The notes beneath the pieces are model-generated. The model saw only the letters and a list, made by a program, of their open reading frames with translations. It had not been told where the DNA came from and did not search any database. The translations under genes were made by a program, and so were the position numbers. 64,000 nt of DNA from the NCBI GenBank assembly GCA_949752795.1, contig OX457062.1, forward strand, positions 91,439,777 through 91,503,776. The letters are read 5' to 3'. This DNA comes from Hyperoodon ampullatus. Lineage: Eukaryota; Chordata; Mammalia; Artiodactyla; Ziphiidae. Position 1 is the first letter of the stretch. Every line of letters begins with the position of its first letter. Of this stretch, positions 34,669-45,539 are shown piece by piece.

Positions 34669-34698
34669 GCGGGGAGGAGCCCGCGCCCGGGGATCGGG

Positions 34699-34726
34699 AT
34701 GATCCTCCTCGTCCTGCTCGGGCTAG
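34699..34726 (+). CDS. candidate first coding exon, signal-peptide start
   Basis: ATG at 34699 opens MILLVLLGL plus one base of a split codon. It is followed immediately by CTAG|GTGAGT, an excellent splice donor (exon end 34726, phase 1). A short, leucine-rich first exon at the edge of a CpG island is typical of secreted or single-pass membrane proteins, including immunoglobulin-superfamily adhesion receptors, whose signal peptide continues in exon 2. The purine at -3 (GGGATGA) gives a fair start context. No second exon is recognisable downstream, so the first intron would exceed about 29 kb. I cannot name the gene. A non-coding first exon or chance donor remains possible. Confidence 0.5.
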
Positions 34727-34969
34727 GTGAGTGCCTGGGGAGGGCGGGTGGCCCCGAGCACACATTGTCCGGCACCCGGGCCGCGACACGGGCTCCGAAC
34801 GGTTGTCCCCGCGGCCCCCGGAGTGAGCCGGACGCCTGTGTCCCTGCCTCCCGGCCAGGGAGGAACACATCTGGCAGCGGAGGGCCGCGCAGTCGGCCAT
34901 CGAAAACGTCTCGCACATCTGGGCCCTGGAGCAGCCTTGGGCGTTGGGGCGTTTCCTGATTGAGTTTCG

Positions 34970-35740
34970 CCGAGAACCGCTTGGTGTGGCGGGTGCTTTT
35001 GGGGGTGGTGTTTAGTTTCAGGAGTATCTGGGGAAACTGGAGAATTGGGGGAGGGAAGGTATTATTCAGGAATTTTTGTGCCAGGTTCCTGAGGGTGGGG
35101 GGAGCTTTTTCGTTTCAAACAGGCGCCTGGAGGGTGCAGATTAGAAACAGATGTGTTGGAGGGTAAGGGAAAGGGAGTGGGAGAAGAGAGGGGGAGAGGA
35201 AAGCCGGAGAGGGGAAAGGGCAGAGCACCAGGAGGACCAGGAAGGTGCGGACAGACTGGGAGGGACGAAGAGGGGAAGGGAAAGGGCTGGGAGGGAGAGA
35301 GGAAAGAGGAGGAGGGATGTGAGGCAGAACAGCAAGACTGAGAGAGACTGATGAAGACAGAGAAAAACGGAGCGGAGGATAGCATAGAGGGAAACAGGTT
35401 CTGGGGCCAAGAGAAGTGCTGCCCTGCGTGTCCCTTCTGGGTGCCACCCAGGCAGGACTCCTGAGGCCTCAGAGGCCCTAAGGCATAGACTCACCCGGGC
35501 TGGAAGCAGGCAAGTTTACAGAGTAGGGCAGGACAGTGCCCATCAAGGATGTGTGGGCAAGAGCTGACAGGAGGGAGATGCACCAGGGCAGGGAAGCCCG
35601 ACTGGGGAGCTGAAGAAAAGTCATGATAGGCACCAGGGAAGCGTGGGCCACACCTAGAGCCAGGACCAAATGTGAGCCTGAGTTCAGAAAACCAAAGAGC
35701 CAGCAGGTGTGGTAAAGTGAGCGCTGCCCTGGAGACCAGG
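34970..35740. other. purine-rich flank of the CpG island
   Basis: About 35155-35345 is dominated by GGGA/GAGA on the + strand, producing serine/proline/leucine-rich minus-strand frames that are artefacts. If the exon call is right this is the start of intron 1. Confidence 0.55.
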
Positions 35741-35744
35741 CCAG

Positions 35745-35890
35745 GTGAGAACTGGTCCCGGTTTTGAACTGACTCGCTGGGTGATCTTGGACCACTTACC
35801 CACTACCAGGCCTTCAGTTCCCTTCGCTCCAAAACAAGCAAATGAGATGGTTCCTAAGTCCCTTCTGGCTCTGACAGCCTTAAACACCAG
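35745..35890 (+). repeat. MIR
   Basis: GCTGGGTGATCTTGGACCAC, the following TTACCCACTACC and GAGATGGTTCCTAAGTCCCT match a forward MIR 3' half. Confidence 0.65.
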
Positions 35891-35894
35891 GAGT

Positions 35895-36290
35895 TTGTCA
35901 GGGACCTAATGGATTGAAGAGCCCCCAAACAAAAGTGAAGAGGCACTAAAAACTCCCTCCGAAATAGATGTCTAGAGCTCTCTGTCTCTCTTTTTGAAAC
36001 CTTACAAACCAGCTAGGCCATATGCATGCCTGCCTAGGCCAGCCTCAGGCCAACAATAACTCTTCACCCAGGTTAGAGGAATAAAAGAGGTGGATTAACC
36101 TAAACTATTGCTCAAGTAGGGCAGGTGAGGAGCCACGATTTTCTAAGCTCTTTTAAATACCAGCCAAGTATTGCAGTACCGCTCCTGAGCACAGCTGGCA
36201 TATCTGGATGGCACCTTTACTGGCCTCTACCCCTAAGCTACCAACCACCCAATGTCAGTAGGCTCAAACGTCAGAGCAGCCTTATTAAAA
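35895..36290. other. unassigned sequence
   Basis: I see no gene or recognisable repeat. Confidence 0.3.
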
Positions 36291-36294
36291 GCAG

Positions 36295-36525
36295 CTGGAA
36301 CTCACTGAGTACTTATTATGCTGAGCATGTTATATGGGCTATCTTGTTAACTCATTTATTCTTCACGCCAACCCTATTGGCCACCCACTATTATTACCCC
36401 GATTTTACAGGTGAAGAGAATAAGATGTGAAGAGGTCAGGTAGCTTGCTCAAAGCTGTAAGCTCCTAGTTAGCAGAGATAGGATTTGAATGCAGGTTGTT
36501 TGCTTGCTAAACCGTCATGTATAGT
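36295..36525 (-). repeat. MIR, near full length
   Basis: TGAGTACTTATTATGCTGAG, GATTTTACAGGTGAAGAGAA and GATAGGATTTGAATGCAGGT span the reverse MIR from end to core. Confidence 0.78.
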
Positions 36526-36529
36526 CTTC

Positions 36530-37980
36530 CGGCATCACAGAAGGACTCTTAAAGATGTTCTCTGCATTGAGATCCAGTTCAGTCCTATTCATGGAGCAGG
36601 AGATGTCAGCGAGATCCTGCCCCGTGAGAGGAGCCTGGGAAAGGGAAACAAAACTAAGAGTGTTTGAGCATCTGCTGTACACCAGCCCCACTTGGGCACA
36701 GTTTCTGGTGGAAAGTGACTTTGGCCTGCATGGTCAGTTGAAATCAGCTGGCTTTGATGATGGTCAACGTCTTAGTTCATGAGAAAGAGGAACAGACCAA
36801 GACATGGATCAAAAGATGTCATTGGTTCCTTAGCCATTTTTTATTGAGTGCCTACTATGTGTATCATTCCTCTGGTGAGAATATCATCTGTTGGGTTGAT
36901 GTCTTTCTCATAGAAGTTGTCTCTCATGATATCTTTTTTGGGAGGGTTCTGTCTTTATAAAGTTGTTACAAACCAAATGCCACGTAGAAGAGAAAAAGTG
37001 GACCACTGACTTAGAAATTCTCCATAACTGGATGTTCATCTACTATTCACCTAATAATAGGATGTTCACCTACTACTAAGCTTTTGCCACATCAATGCCC
37101 TTGTCAGATGTACCCATACACATGACATCCCAGCTCTGAACTGAATAAACTGTTCAAGTAAGAAGTCACAGAGGAGATGAGTTGAAGGGTCAGGACAAGG
37201 GACAGGGCAGGAAACCTGAGATGAGGTTGGAGAGCCAGAGACCAGCATTTGAGGGGAGCAACACTGAAGGAACTGAAATCCCTGCATGGGTCAGCAGCCC
37301 CTGGGGAACCACTCCTGTGGGCTGGATTAGCCTAATTTGCAAAGTGGTTTTGAGCCCTGGGATGCCTGGGCGGGCACTCTTTAGGAAAGCCAGAAAGAAA
37401 GCCCTCAGCGTTGCCTGAATCCTAAAATCATCTTCTGCTCCATGAAAGGAACAGATCCCGGGTGGCTTCTGGCCACTGCTAGCGTGACTTCTGGCCTCTT
37501 TTTTCTAGAGAAAGCACAGTATTGAAGGGGAGTCAGGAGGGCTAAGAGTTCATAGTCTGCACAAGGATGGGCCAGTTGACTCCTTGCTTTCTGGACCCGC
37601 CAGTGAGTGAAATCAAATGTCCTGCCTTTCTGATGTGAATGAAAAGGAATGCTCTGAGCCCCACGGAGGAGAAACAAGGGGGACTTCATGGGTTCCCCCA
37701 TCCCCTCCTCTGACCACCACCTCTCCCCTTCCCCTGTTGCTCAGGTCTCATTATCCTACCTGAACTTCTTCCTAGATTTCTGTAATAGCTGCCACGTGGT
37801 CTCCTGCCCAAGCTCTCTCTTCCCTTCCTACATACTGCTACCCGAGTAACCTCGTGAAGCAGCTGGTATAAGGCAAAGAATTTGGATTAGGAATCTGGCA
37901 AGCTCTCTGGGTTTCTTGACTGCAGAATGGGGGTGGAGGGATTTTGAATTCACATTCTCTCTGATTCCATGATGTTACTC
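36530..37980. other. unassigned sequence
   Basis: It contains a short L2/MIR-like piece at about 36838-36870 (TTTATTGAGTGCCTACTATG) and an imperfect tandem of GGATGTTCATCTACTA at 37031-37076. I see no exon I can defend. Confidence 0.35.
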
Positions 37981-37984
37981 TGCT

Positions 37985-38490
37985 CTTCCATAAACTTTTA
38001 GTTGTCTCCGTTGCCTATAATGTCAAGTATAAACACTTCACTCTCATATTAAAGATTTTACACAATATCATTCACAACTCACCCCCCAACAACTCTTCAA
38101 GAAACCTGGATTACTTCCTGACCTCAAACCATGCCCCATGCTTCTTTCTGGCTTTATGCTTCTTTCTGGCTCTATGCTTTTGTTTATGATAATCCCTCCA
38201 CCAAAAATGCCCTCTTACTCTCCACCCTTACAGATTGTTGACCCTCCAGATCAAAATCATGTTCACTCTCCAAGTCTCACCTCAAATACCACTTCCTCCA
38301 TACACCTGTCCATGATTTCACCAACAGAATATACTCTTTTCCTTCCTTTGAATCCCAGTAGCCGTTCTATTATGCTACTTTGTATTACAGCGATCTGATT
38401 ACTTACCTAACACTCCAGTTAGAGTGTAAGGTCCATGCCTCATTCATCTGGGTACCACTTTTAGTACCTAGCAGAAACTAAAAGCTTGCG
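37985..38490 (+). repeat. L2 LINE fragment
   Basis: CATTCACAACTCACCCCCCA, TCAAATACCACTTCCTCCAT and GAGTGTAAGGTCCATGCCTC follow L2 order. A 19-bp unit beginning ATGCTTCTTTCTGGCT is duplicated near 38137-38176. Confidence 0.65.
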
Positions 38491-38499
38491 AAGTATCTG

Positions 38500-39120
38500 T
38501 TAAAATAATTGGGTACTTGAAACATTTGGAACATTTAAGGTCGAGAGAGGTGAAAGATCTGGAGTATTATTACTCTTTGTGGAACAACACAATTGCGAGG
38601 AGCCCAGTTTTAACTGTTTGCTTTTGTGCTGCCTTGTCCATTAATGCAAACACAATGAGTACTGTTTTTAAAAAAATTATACATAGAACGTTACATGGAC
38701 AAGGAGGACCAGATAATACATTTGTTATACAAACTTAATATATCAAGTACGTTAGTACCAGACATTAACAATAGAATTCATCGAAACTTTTGCCAGGATG
38801 GGGAAGTAGCCTTGTTTCCAAAAAAATGAGTTTGAGGAGTGCTTGAATGCTTGGTCCACTGGCCTGTGGTTTAATGACGGGTCTCAGTAGGATTCCATGT
38901 CCTTCCCTCGTCTTCCCATATTAATGGTGATGGTTATAATATAAATACATTCCAGATAGGCTCATATCTTGTCTCATTCAATTTTTATCTTTTGCTCAGC
39001 TGGGCAAAGTACACATGAGTATATTTCATAAATGTACCTAATGATGATGAACTAGACAGACATTTTTAAAAGGTAGAATCAAAGATTAGCAGACATGGGG
39101 AAAAGCTAAGACACTATCTA
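38500..39120. other. unassigned sequence
   Basis: AT-rich with no identified repeat or gene. Confidence 0.35.
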
Positions 39121-39122
39121 AA

Positions 39123-39290
39123 TCAGTGGTTCTTAAAATTTTGAATCCCAGACCCCTCTGAGAATCCAGTGAAAACCCTGAATCCACTTCTTAGAAAAAG
39201 ACAACATGTACATAAAATTTTCCTATAACTTCTAGGGGTTCATTGACCTCCTGATACCGTTCCTTGGAACCCAATTAAATCCTTGATCTA
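39123..39290 (+). repeat. hAT MITE fragment
   Basis: TCAGTGGTTCTTAAAATTTT is a hAT-Charlie-type terminal repeat. An AGACCCCTCTGAGAATCCAG segment and TCTAGGGGTTCATTGACCTC follow in the order seen in common mammalian hAT MITEs. Confidence 0.6.
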
Positions 39291-39299
39291 AACCTACCC

Positions 39300-39420
39300 C
39301 TTCCTTTATGATGAAGAAAGAACCAAAGTTCAGAGAGATTTGGCTAAAGTTAAACAGGTAGCTTAGTAGAAGGGCCAAGACAAGACCCCCTAACTCCATA
39401 ATCTGTCCTATCACATATTC
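39300..39420 (-). repeat. MIR fragment
   Basis: ATGAAGAAAGAACCAAAGTT, CAGAGAGATTTGGCTAAAGT and AGTAGAAGGGCCAAGAC fit the reverse MIR core. Confidence 0.55.
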
Positions 39421-39739
39421 TCGAAGTGGAAAATCTCTCTTCCTCCTTTTCAGCTCATGTAGTTAAGCTCCAAGATCACAGTTGCTCTTCAGATGCTTCA
39501 GTTAAATGTAGTCGGTGCTGAATAATTGCCATTGGTTTTATGTTGAGAAACTGTCTGAAGAATAGGGCCGATGTCATAACATTTCAGTTTAGCCATCATA
39601 ACTAGAAATCCTGGAAACTTCTGCAGTGCCTTGTATAATGTCTGGTATATTCGGGAAAAAGAGATTACACCCAAAGTCCTAAAGATGTAGATGTGCCTAC
39701 AAGGAATAGAATGGGAAATCAATAGCTCTAGCTCCTTCA

Positions 39740-39835
39740 TAATTTTGCTGGGTTATTCTGGGCAAGTCATTACTATTCTGAGCCTCAATTTCTTTCTCTG
39801 TGAAACGAGCTTACTAGACTCAGCTTATCTCTATG
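39740..39835 (+). repeat. MIR fragment
   Basis: TCTGGGCAAGTCATTACTAT and GAGCCTCAATTTCTTTCTCT fit the forward MIR core. Confidence 0.58.
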
Positions 39836-39859
39836 TTTCCTTATACCATTAACATTCTC

Positions 39860-40265
39860 TGTTTTTTCTATAATTCTGAGAATTTTCTGGCTGGTCCAGG
39901 TGTGGCTGTGATCAGAGCACATGGGTGTTACCATGCTTATCTGATTTTTTTCAGGCACTGAGCCCTCATGGCAATAGGTAGCATATGATTATGAATCCAG
40001 AACGGCTGGCTGCCTAATGTGAAGAGAGCAGTAGTGACTCCATCCTGGGTCTGCACTGGGGCACTGTTAGCCAGGCAGCATCATTCAAGGTCAGGGTAGA
40101 TGGCCAGAGACCTCTGCCCTAGAAGTTTAGTACCTGAAATACTCACCAAAAGGATTTCATCCTGAGCAGAGTTACCTACAAAACAACCCCAAGCATGGAC
40201 ACCCAGGGTAGACTTCTGAGTAGAGGGTCTGTTGCATGAAACTGTTTGCAGGCATTAGCATTTCC
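39860..40265. other. unassigned sequence
   Basis: I see no gene or recognisable repeat. Confidence 0.3.
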
Positions 40266-40271
40266 TTCAGT

Positions 40272-40350
40272 TTTTAAAATTAAGGCATAATTTACATACA
40301 ATAAAGTACACCCACTAAGTGTGTAGCTTAATGATTTCCCTGCATGGATT
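40272..40350 (-). repeat. L1M 3' UTR fragment
   Basis: AAGGCATAATTTACATACAA followed by TAAAGTACACCCACTAAGTG is a classical reverse L1M 3' UTR segment. Confidence 0.65.
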
Positions 40351-40439
40351 TGAACTTGTGGTTGGGTTTTGAAATATGAATTGTGTATTATTAGCTCACT
40401 TGTAGTACCTGAGAGAGAACTATGTGCGTAGGATTATTA

Positions 40440-40680
40440 CGGCAGTAGAATTTATTGCTAACATTTGTACAAAGTTTCACAGTTTACAAAATATATTAAC
40501 ATACCTTATCTCATTCTCAAATCACCTTTGAGAGTAAATGTCATTATTACGCCACTTTACAGGTAAATAAACTGAGGCCTAGAGAAATAAAGTGAGTTTC
40601 TCGAGATTACCCTCTCAGTAAATAGCTGAGCCAGGACACCGACCCAACATTTTGGATTCCAAAAACTATTTGCTTTCCAA
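40440..40680 (-). repeat. MIR
   Basis: ACTTTACAGGTAAATAAACT followed by GAGGCCTAGAGAAATAAAGT is a clear reverse MIR core. The upstream part extends the match to about 240 bp. Confidence 0.7.
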
Positions 40681-40689
40681 TTATCAGGA

Positions 40690-41720
40690 GGCACATAGTT
40701 ATTCTGAAATCAAGGCTTCTGTGTTACCAAGAAGAGAGGATCAGGCTGAAGTAAGGCTTCATTTACAGGATTCCAGACCATAAATCCCACAGTGGAAAAT
40801 TCTGTTAGAACATTTATCACCCCCTCCCCCCCCACTCCATTCAAATTGTTAAGAAATGGTTCGTTTGGGTTAATGTCTATCGTTTACTATGATGCTTACT
40901 ATGTATGTCGTACATGGGTTACTAGTTCCTTCTAACGAATCAGAAGACCTTCATAGTTGTGGAGACCTCGCCTTGCTTTGGGGTTGGTTGCGTGAACTCC
41001 TTATTAGTCCTGAGGCTATGGATGGTGAGTGTATCGGCTACAACTCACCCTATATGTTGCCTTTTGTAGTTAAATTCCTCTTTTCAGCAGTTTTGACTTC
41101 TTCCCAAAGAAGAATGCAGACGGTACCAAAAAACAAAAAAATCTGGTTATCTGAGCTTCCTAACTGTCTAGATTCTGGGAAAATAAGTTTATTTCCTTTG
41201 GCACCACATAGACCAGAATGGGGAAGAATGCTGAAGTCAAACAACCTTTATTTTGTTAGTGACAGTGGTTGGATCACTGTGTGTGGAGCCTCGGCCAGAG
41301 TCTGCTGGTGATAAGACTGAAGGCTACTTTGTTTCCTCAGGACGCAGGGAGGAAGCCGCTGCCTTTGTGCCCACACTGAGAAGGGAACATGGGCAGCTGT
41401 CTTCCGAGGTCGGTGTGGAATATGGGAGGTTTTTCTGAAGCGAGGCAGCAAGCGGATCTGGAGAGTTCAGGTCACGAAAGGCGACAGGGGAGAAGAAAGA
41501 GGAGCGGGAGGAAGAGGAAGGCACAGAAATAGAGAGCAGAGGATGCACAAGCTAAAAGCTCGGCCCTCCTGGCATTTACAGAGCAGCTTCTCTGAGCTCT
41601 TTCTGTTTCACGGAGAGCGGCAGCAGCTTTCAGGAGCTTCCAGGGACTCTCATGTGTGTCCCCTCACATTTTCGACATGCTTCATGCACCCTCACTCACA
41701 AAACAATTAGAGGAGGGGGG
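40690..41720. other. unassigned sequence
   Basis: A run of nine or more C at about 40823-40836 is present. The open frame at 40889-41311 has no recognisable domain. No gene called. Confidence 0.35.
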
Positions 41721-41724
41721 CTCC

Positions 41725-41900
41725 TTCTGTAGTTCAGGCCCTGTGCTAGGCTCTCAGATGCCACTGGTACGGAACACAGTTTCCACCATCTAAGAACTCA
41801 GCCCAGTGGGGCGACATAGTCATAAACAAGGAATTGCAGATATATGGGAGGGCTGTCATCAAGGAAAGTACCAGGGCTTTTAGGAGTCCTGGGGAGGTAG
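41725..41900 (-). repeat. possible L3/CR1-type fossil
   Basis: CAGGCCCTGTGCTAGGCTCT, CCATCTAAGAACTCAGCCCA and a TCATAAACAAGGAATTGCAG segment follow the order of an old CR1-clade repeat. Confidence 0.5.
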
Positions 41901-41904
41901 CAAC

Positions 41905-42680
41905 TCATTCCTGTGCTGTCTTACGGAGATGGGCTGTGTCTTCCCACGTGCATCTTCAGGACGGTGGCTGATGTTCCCCTGTCATCCACAGCACTTGCAC
42001 ATTAGTGGGGCTGGTGTTAACTAAACAGCTGGTGGGTTGATGGATCACCCCCATCGTCATCAGAAGGGACGGATTCAGTGCTGTGTGTCCTTGGCATTCA
42101 GCCAGGTGCTTTCTGGAAGGATTGGACCTCCCGACATCCTTGCCTATTGAAAGTTATGGTTCGTTCTCCCTCACAACCTGCCAGTTACATAGCTGCCTCT
42201 GGTTCCTCGTCCCTCATGGGATGTTTAAAAACAGAAAAGAAAAGAAAAAGAGGAAGAAATACATCAGTGAATTTGGATCTCTTAATTAAGAATGGTGGTC
42301 TGGTCACCTGAGGTTTTAGTAATATTTGTCCACGTGGAAAGTGAATAGGATTAAGCCAAAAAGGGATTTTTTGCTGCAGAAGCAATCTGTTGTATTGAAC
42401 AGACTCAGCCCCTGACATAACCTTTACTTCTTGTCTCGTTGGGAGGGTTGGGGGTGAGCGGGTGTCACATCCTGGAGAGGGAAAGTGCTTTGCGACTTCA
42501 CTGTGTAAATTTAGGTTTGGGTTTGTGGGGATCGTTTTGACTTGGGGCAATAAGCCTTCCAACCCAGCCTCTGTCACTTCTCATTACTTCCAGTGACAGT
42601 TCCAATTATTTCCAATCACTCTTCAAGGGAAGAGTGGGGGAAGGCACATAGGCGGCCATGTGGATGTGCCGGGTAGCCAC
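41905..42680. other. unassigned sequence
   Basis: I see no gene or recognisable repeat. Confidence 0.3.
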
Positions 42681-42689
42681 TTCTGTAAG

Positions 42690-42875
42690 AGCTCAGCCCC
42701 GGGGTCCTGGCTGGGCCACTATTATAACCGTGTGACCTTGGGCACTTCACCTTCCTGACCTTAGTTTTCTCACCAGTAATCACATCTATTAACAATTCAT
42801 AGGTTTGTTGTGAGAATTAAATGAGGCAATGCATACAAAGAATTTTAGCATCCTGCTTGGTACATAATAAGCTAA
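42690..42875 (+). repeat. MIR
   Basis: CCGTGTGACCTTGGGCACTT, GTTGTGAGAATTAAATGAGG and AATGCATACAAAGAATTTTA are in forward MIR order. Confidence 0.78.
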
Positions 42876-42879
42876 TAAA

Positions 42880-43330
42880 TGGCTGTCCTGATTCCCATGA
42901 CTGTCCTTGCTGGGAGAGGCTCAGCCCAGAGGTATTTGGAGGGTCTGCTTGAAGCCAGCAGACACCAGGCCAGCAGGGCCAGCCTTCAGGGCTCCGGCCA
43001 CCACTGCCCCTCCATCCTGCAGATGAGTTCCCAGATGTCCTTCAGGGAATGTCGCCCTGCTCCAGGATCCCAAGAGGTGCATAAACCCCGTCTGTGCCCC
43101 AGTTGTCTGTAACTGCTCTAGGAGAGTAACTTTTTGTGTTATTCAGCTCCGGGCAAGAGGCGCCCTTCCTTATGCTGCCCTGCATACTGTCTGCAGGTTG
43201 CTGAAGCTGAATCACAGGGGGCCGGACTTCTGTTCCCTACTCTGCCCTCTCCATCACACGCTCCCCAAGGCCTGTGCCCGCTTGGGCTGTCCAGCCTGGG
43301 CAAACACGGGCTGGTTAATTTTTGCTTTCG
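42880..43330. other. unassigned sequence
   Basis: GC-rich relative to the flanks. The open frames here lack domain or splice support. Confidence 0.3.
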
Positions 43331-43390
43331 CTGTCAGGTATTGTTTTATTGAGCACCTACTATGTAGCAAGCATCATGCTAGGGACTTTC

Positions 43391-43410
43391 ATACCAGAAA
43401 TTTCTGGTAT
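43391..43410. repeat. perfect 20-bp palindrome
   Basis: ATACCAGAAATTTCTGGTAT is identical to its reverse complement. The inner AGAAATTTCT fits the nGAAnnTTCn unit of a heat-shock element, though one unit is weak evidence of binding. It lies inside a MIR. Confidence 0.95.
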
Positions 43411-43438
43411 CCTCACAACAGTCTGTGAGGCCAGTATT

Positions 43439-43667
43439 ATTTTTTTTTAATATTTATTTTATTTTATTTATTTATTTATTTGGTTGCACTGGGTCTTAGT
43501 TGCGGCTCATGGGCTCTTTAGTTGCGGCTCGCCGGCTCCCCAGTTGTGGCATGCAAATTCTTAGTGGCGTCATGCATATGGGATCTAGTTACCTGACCAG
43601 GGATCGAAACCAGGCCCCCTGCATTGGGAATGCAGAGTCTTAACCACTGCGCCACCAGGGAAGTCCA
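43439..43667 (-). mobile_element. CHR-related SINE, diverged copy, inserted in MIR
   Basis: A TTTATTTATTTATTT tail, a GTTGCACTGGGTCTTAG block, a GGGATCGAAACC B-box region and the CGCCACCAGGGAAGTCC head are visible. The 16-bp duplication CTGTGAGGCCAGTATT is at 43423-43438 and 43668-43683. Confidence 0.94.
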
Positions 43668-43759
43668 CTGTGAGGCCAGTATTTATTGTCATCCCTATTT
43701 TGGGTCAGAAAAGTTAGACTGAAGAGGTCAGGTGTTCTGTTGTAGGCTGTACAGCTGTA

Positions 43760-44475
43760 CAGACTGGAGCTGAGTTTGCCTTCTGCTTCAGTAATGATCT
43801 GGGGAAGACAGGAGTGGAGAGACAGATGGATGACATACCTATAGGGACACATGGATGGGAGGCCACCATGTGGTCTTTGAGGATTTGGCCTAAGATGGAG
43901 CTGCAAGACCCTGCATCCTCTACTTTTTCCCTGACCAAAATTAGATCCAGTGAGCCCAATACCCACATTCAAGACATGTTGAATTGTATTTCCTGTTTAA
44001 ATTTGGGAGGAAAGGCAAACCTCAAGGTGGGAAGAAAAATGTCTGTTTTTTTCCACTGACCTGAACAACAAAGAGTGTGGGCTAAACTGGGTGTCCCAGA
44101 TTTCTGCAGACTTAGAATTCCCACTTAGAGTGGATTCCTGGCCCAGGTGGGTAGAGTCTGGGTTTCTAGCCGAGGCCTGGTCTCCATCTGCTTTCCTTGG
44201 CTGGAGGTCCATCCCCCATCCCTCCAGCCAATAGCAAAGTTCAGGCTCCCGCCTTGCGGCCTCTCCATCCTCAAAGAGCCGGAAATGGGGCCACCTCTCC
44301 GTAGCCACCGTCTCTGCTCCACTGCCTCTCCCTCCCTGTTCCCAGAGTCCTGCAGCTTCCCAAGCCCTGAGGAATCCAGGTGACCGTCCTCATATGCCTG
44401 CCACCTGAGCCTGACCTTCCCCTTGCTCTTCCCCTCTCTCTCTGGACCCAGTGTGGCTGCTCTCGGATCTGGTAC
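43760..44475. other. unassigned sequence
   Basis: I see no gene or recognisable repeat. The open frames are unsupported. Confidence 0.3.
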
Positions 44476-44477
44476 GT

Positions 44478-44684
44478 AATGAGAGAGAGAGAGAGAAGCA
44501 GAGAGAGAGAGATAAGAGAGCAAGACAGAGAGAGACAGAAAAAACAGAGAAAGACACAGAAAGAAACAGAAAGACAGAGAAACAGACATGCACACACAGA
44601 GACAAAGACACACAAAGATAGAGACAGAGAGAGAAACAGAGGGACAGAGTGAGACACAGGCACACACACACACACACATACATG
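44478..44684. repeat. GAGA/CAGA-rich simple repeat with a CA tract
   Basis: About 200 bases of GAGA, ACAGA and AGACA units end in an ACACACACAC run near 44661-44680. Long cysteine/valine/serine-rich minus-strand frames are reads of this repeat. Confidence 0.93.
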
Positions 44685-44884
44685 CAGAGCAGGCAGGTGT
44701 GAACTCTGTACATCTCGCCTTTCCTGTGTTGCCTGGCACGTGGGGTCAGAGGTCCTCTTCCTCCCTCTTTCTCCTTTGTCTTAGTGGATTCACCCTGCAC
44801 ATCACTAACTCCACTAGGGTATCCGAGGTAGGGTAAGCAGAGGAAACACAAGTCAATGATTACAGAAAGTGTTGGTGGGATTCA

Positions 44885-45075
44885 AAAAATATTATTTCCA
44901 AGCTCAGTGCTTATGTGTATGTTAGCGCATTTAATCTCCACGACAGCTTTGTGAGACAGGTATTGTCAGCCTCCATTTTATCGAAAAGGATCAGAGAGGT
45001 TAAGACATTTTCCTGGTGTTATACAGCTAATTAGTAGCAGAATCAAAAGGAGAAGCCAGGTCTTCTGGCTCCCAA
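44885..45075 (-). repeat. MIR
   Basis: GTGAGACAGGTATTGTCAGC, the CATTTTATCGAAAAGGATCA core and AGAGGTTAAGACATTTTCCT fit the reverse MIR. Confidence 0.72.
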
Positions 45076-45084
45076 ACCATTGCT

Positions 45085-45380
45085 CATCCCCTTCCTCCAC
45101 TGGACCGTGAGCCTCCCTATGCATGGCAGCAACACCCCACAGCAGGACTCCTCACTGGCTCTCATCCTCCAGTGTCTCATTACCAGCTCATGGAGGGGGC
45201 AATGCATAAGCTTTGTCGCCAGATATGGCTGCCTTCAACTCTGGGAAGGCTTGAGATTTGTCTTGAGTGATCAACCGTTCTGATTTGCCCAGGACTGGGA
45301 GGTTTCTCAGGACGTGGAACACAGGATTTTCAATGATAAAACAAGGACAGTCCTGAGAAAACCATCTGGTTGGTCACCCA
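45085..45380. other. unassigned sequence
   Basis: I see no gene or recognisable repeat. Confidence 0.25.
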
Positions 45381-45384
45381 AGTA

Positions 45385-45535
45385 GTAGACCACTCAAAGT
45401 GTGATCCTCAGATGAGCGGCAGGGGTAGCACAGGGAGCTTGCTAGAAATGTAGCATCTCAGGTCCCACCCAGCCCCACTGAACCAGGATCTGCAAGCTCC
45501 CTGCAGAACATAAGAAACATCTGAGAAGCTCCAGA
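45385..45535 (+). repeat. MER20-like hAT MITE
   Basis: ACTCAAAGTGTGATCCTCAG, GAGCTTGCTAGAAATGTAGC and CACTGAACCAGGATCTGCAA are in the order expected of a MER20/MER3-type element. Confidence 0.5.
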
Positions 45536-45539
45536 GCAG

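Larger units (their letters stand above)
33120..34960. promoter_or_regulatory. CpG island spanning a probable promoter
   Basis: CpG density and GC content rise sharply against an AT-rich background. The core is about 34050-34900, with runs such as GGCGGCGGCGCCCCGCGGGC. Possible GC boxes (CCCGCCCGCCCC near 34637-34648, GGGCGGG near 34743) are present and no TATA box is evident, so a dispersed-start housekeeping or developmental promoter is likely. The flanks (33840-33910, 35160-35340) are purine-rich. The candidate first coding exon lies at the 3' edge of the core on the + strand. Divergent transcription on the minus strand cannot be excluded. Confidence 0.88.
43335..43745 (-). repeat. MIR split by a SINE
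   Basis: ATTGAGCACCTACTATGTAG and CATGCTAGGGACTTTCATAC lie left of the SINE. TTGTCATCCCTATTTTGGGT continues the MIR to its right. Confidence 0.75.

Noticed and set aside
34101..34916. 271-codon minus-strand open frame overlapping the proposed exon
   Set aside because: Arginine/alanine/glycine/proline-rich translation typical of CpG-island antisense sequence, with no recognisable family.
41389..41532. 47-codon frame starting MGSCLPR with a basic tail
   Set aside because: The MGSC start recalls an acylation signal, but position six is proline and the basic tail comes from a purine-rich stretch. No transcript evidence.
44478..44684. Repeated units that might suggest a CRISPR array
   Set aside because: Units are 4-6 bp simple sequence without spacers, in a mammalian genome context.
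44390..44851. Cysteine-rich 90-204 codon frames on both strands
   Set aside because: Pure reads of GAGA/ACAC simple repeats.
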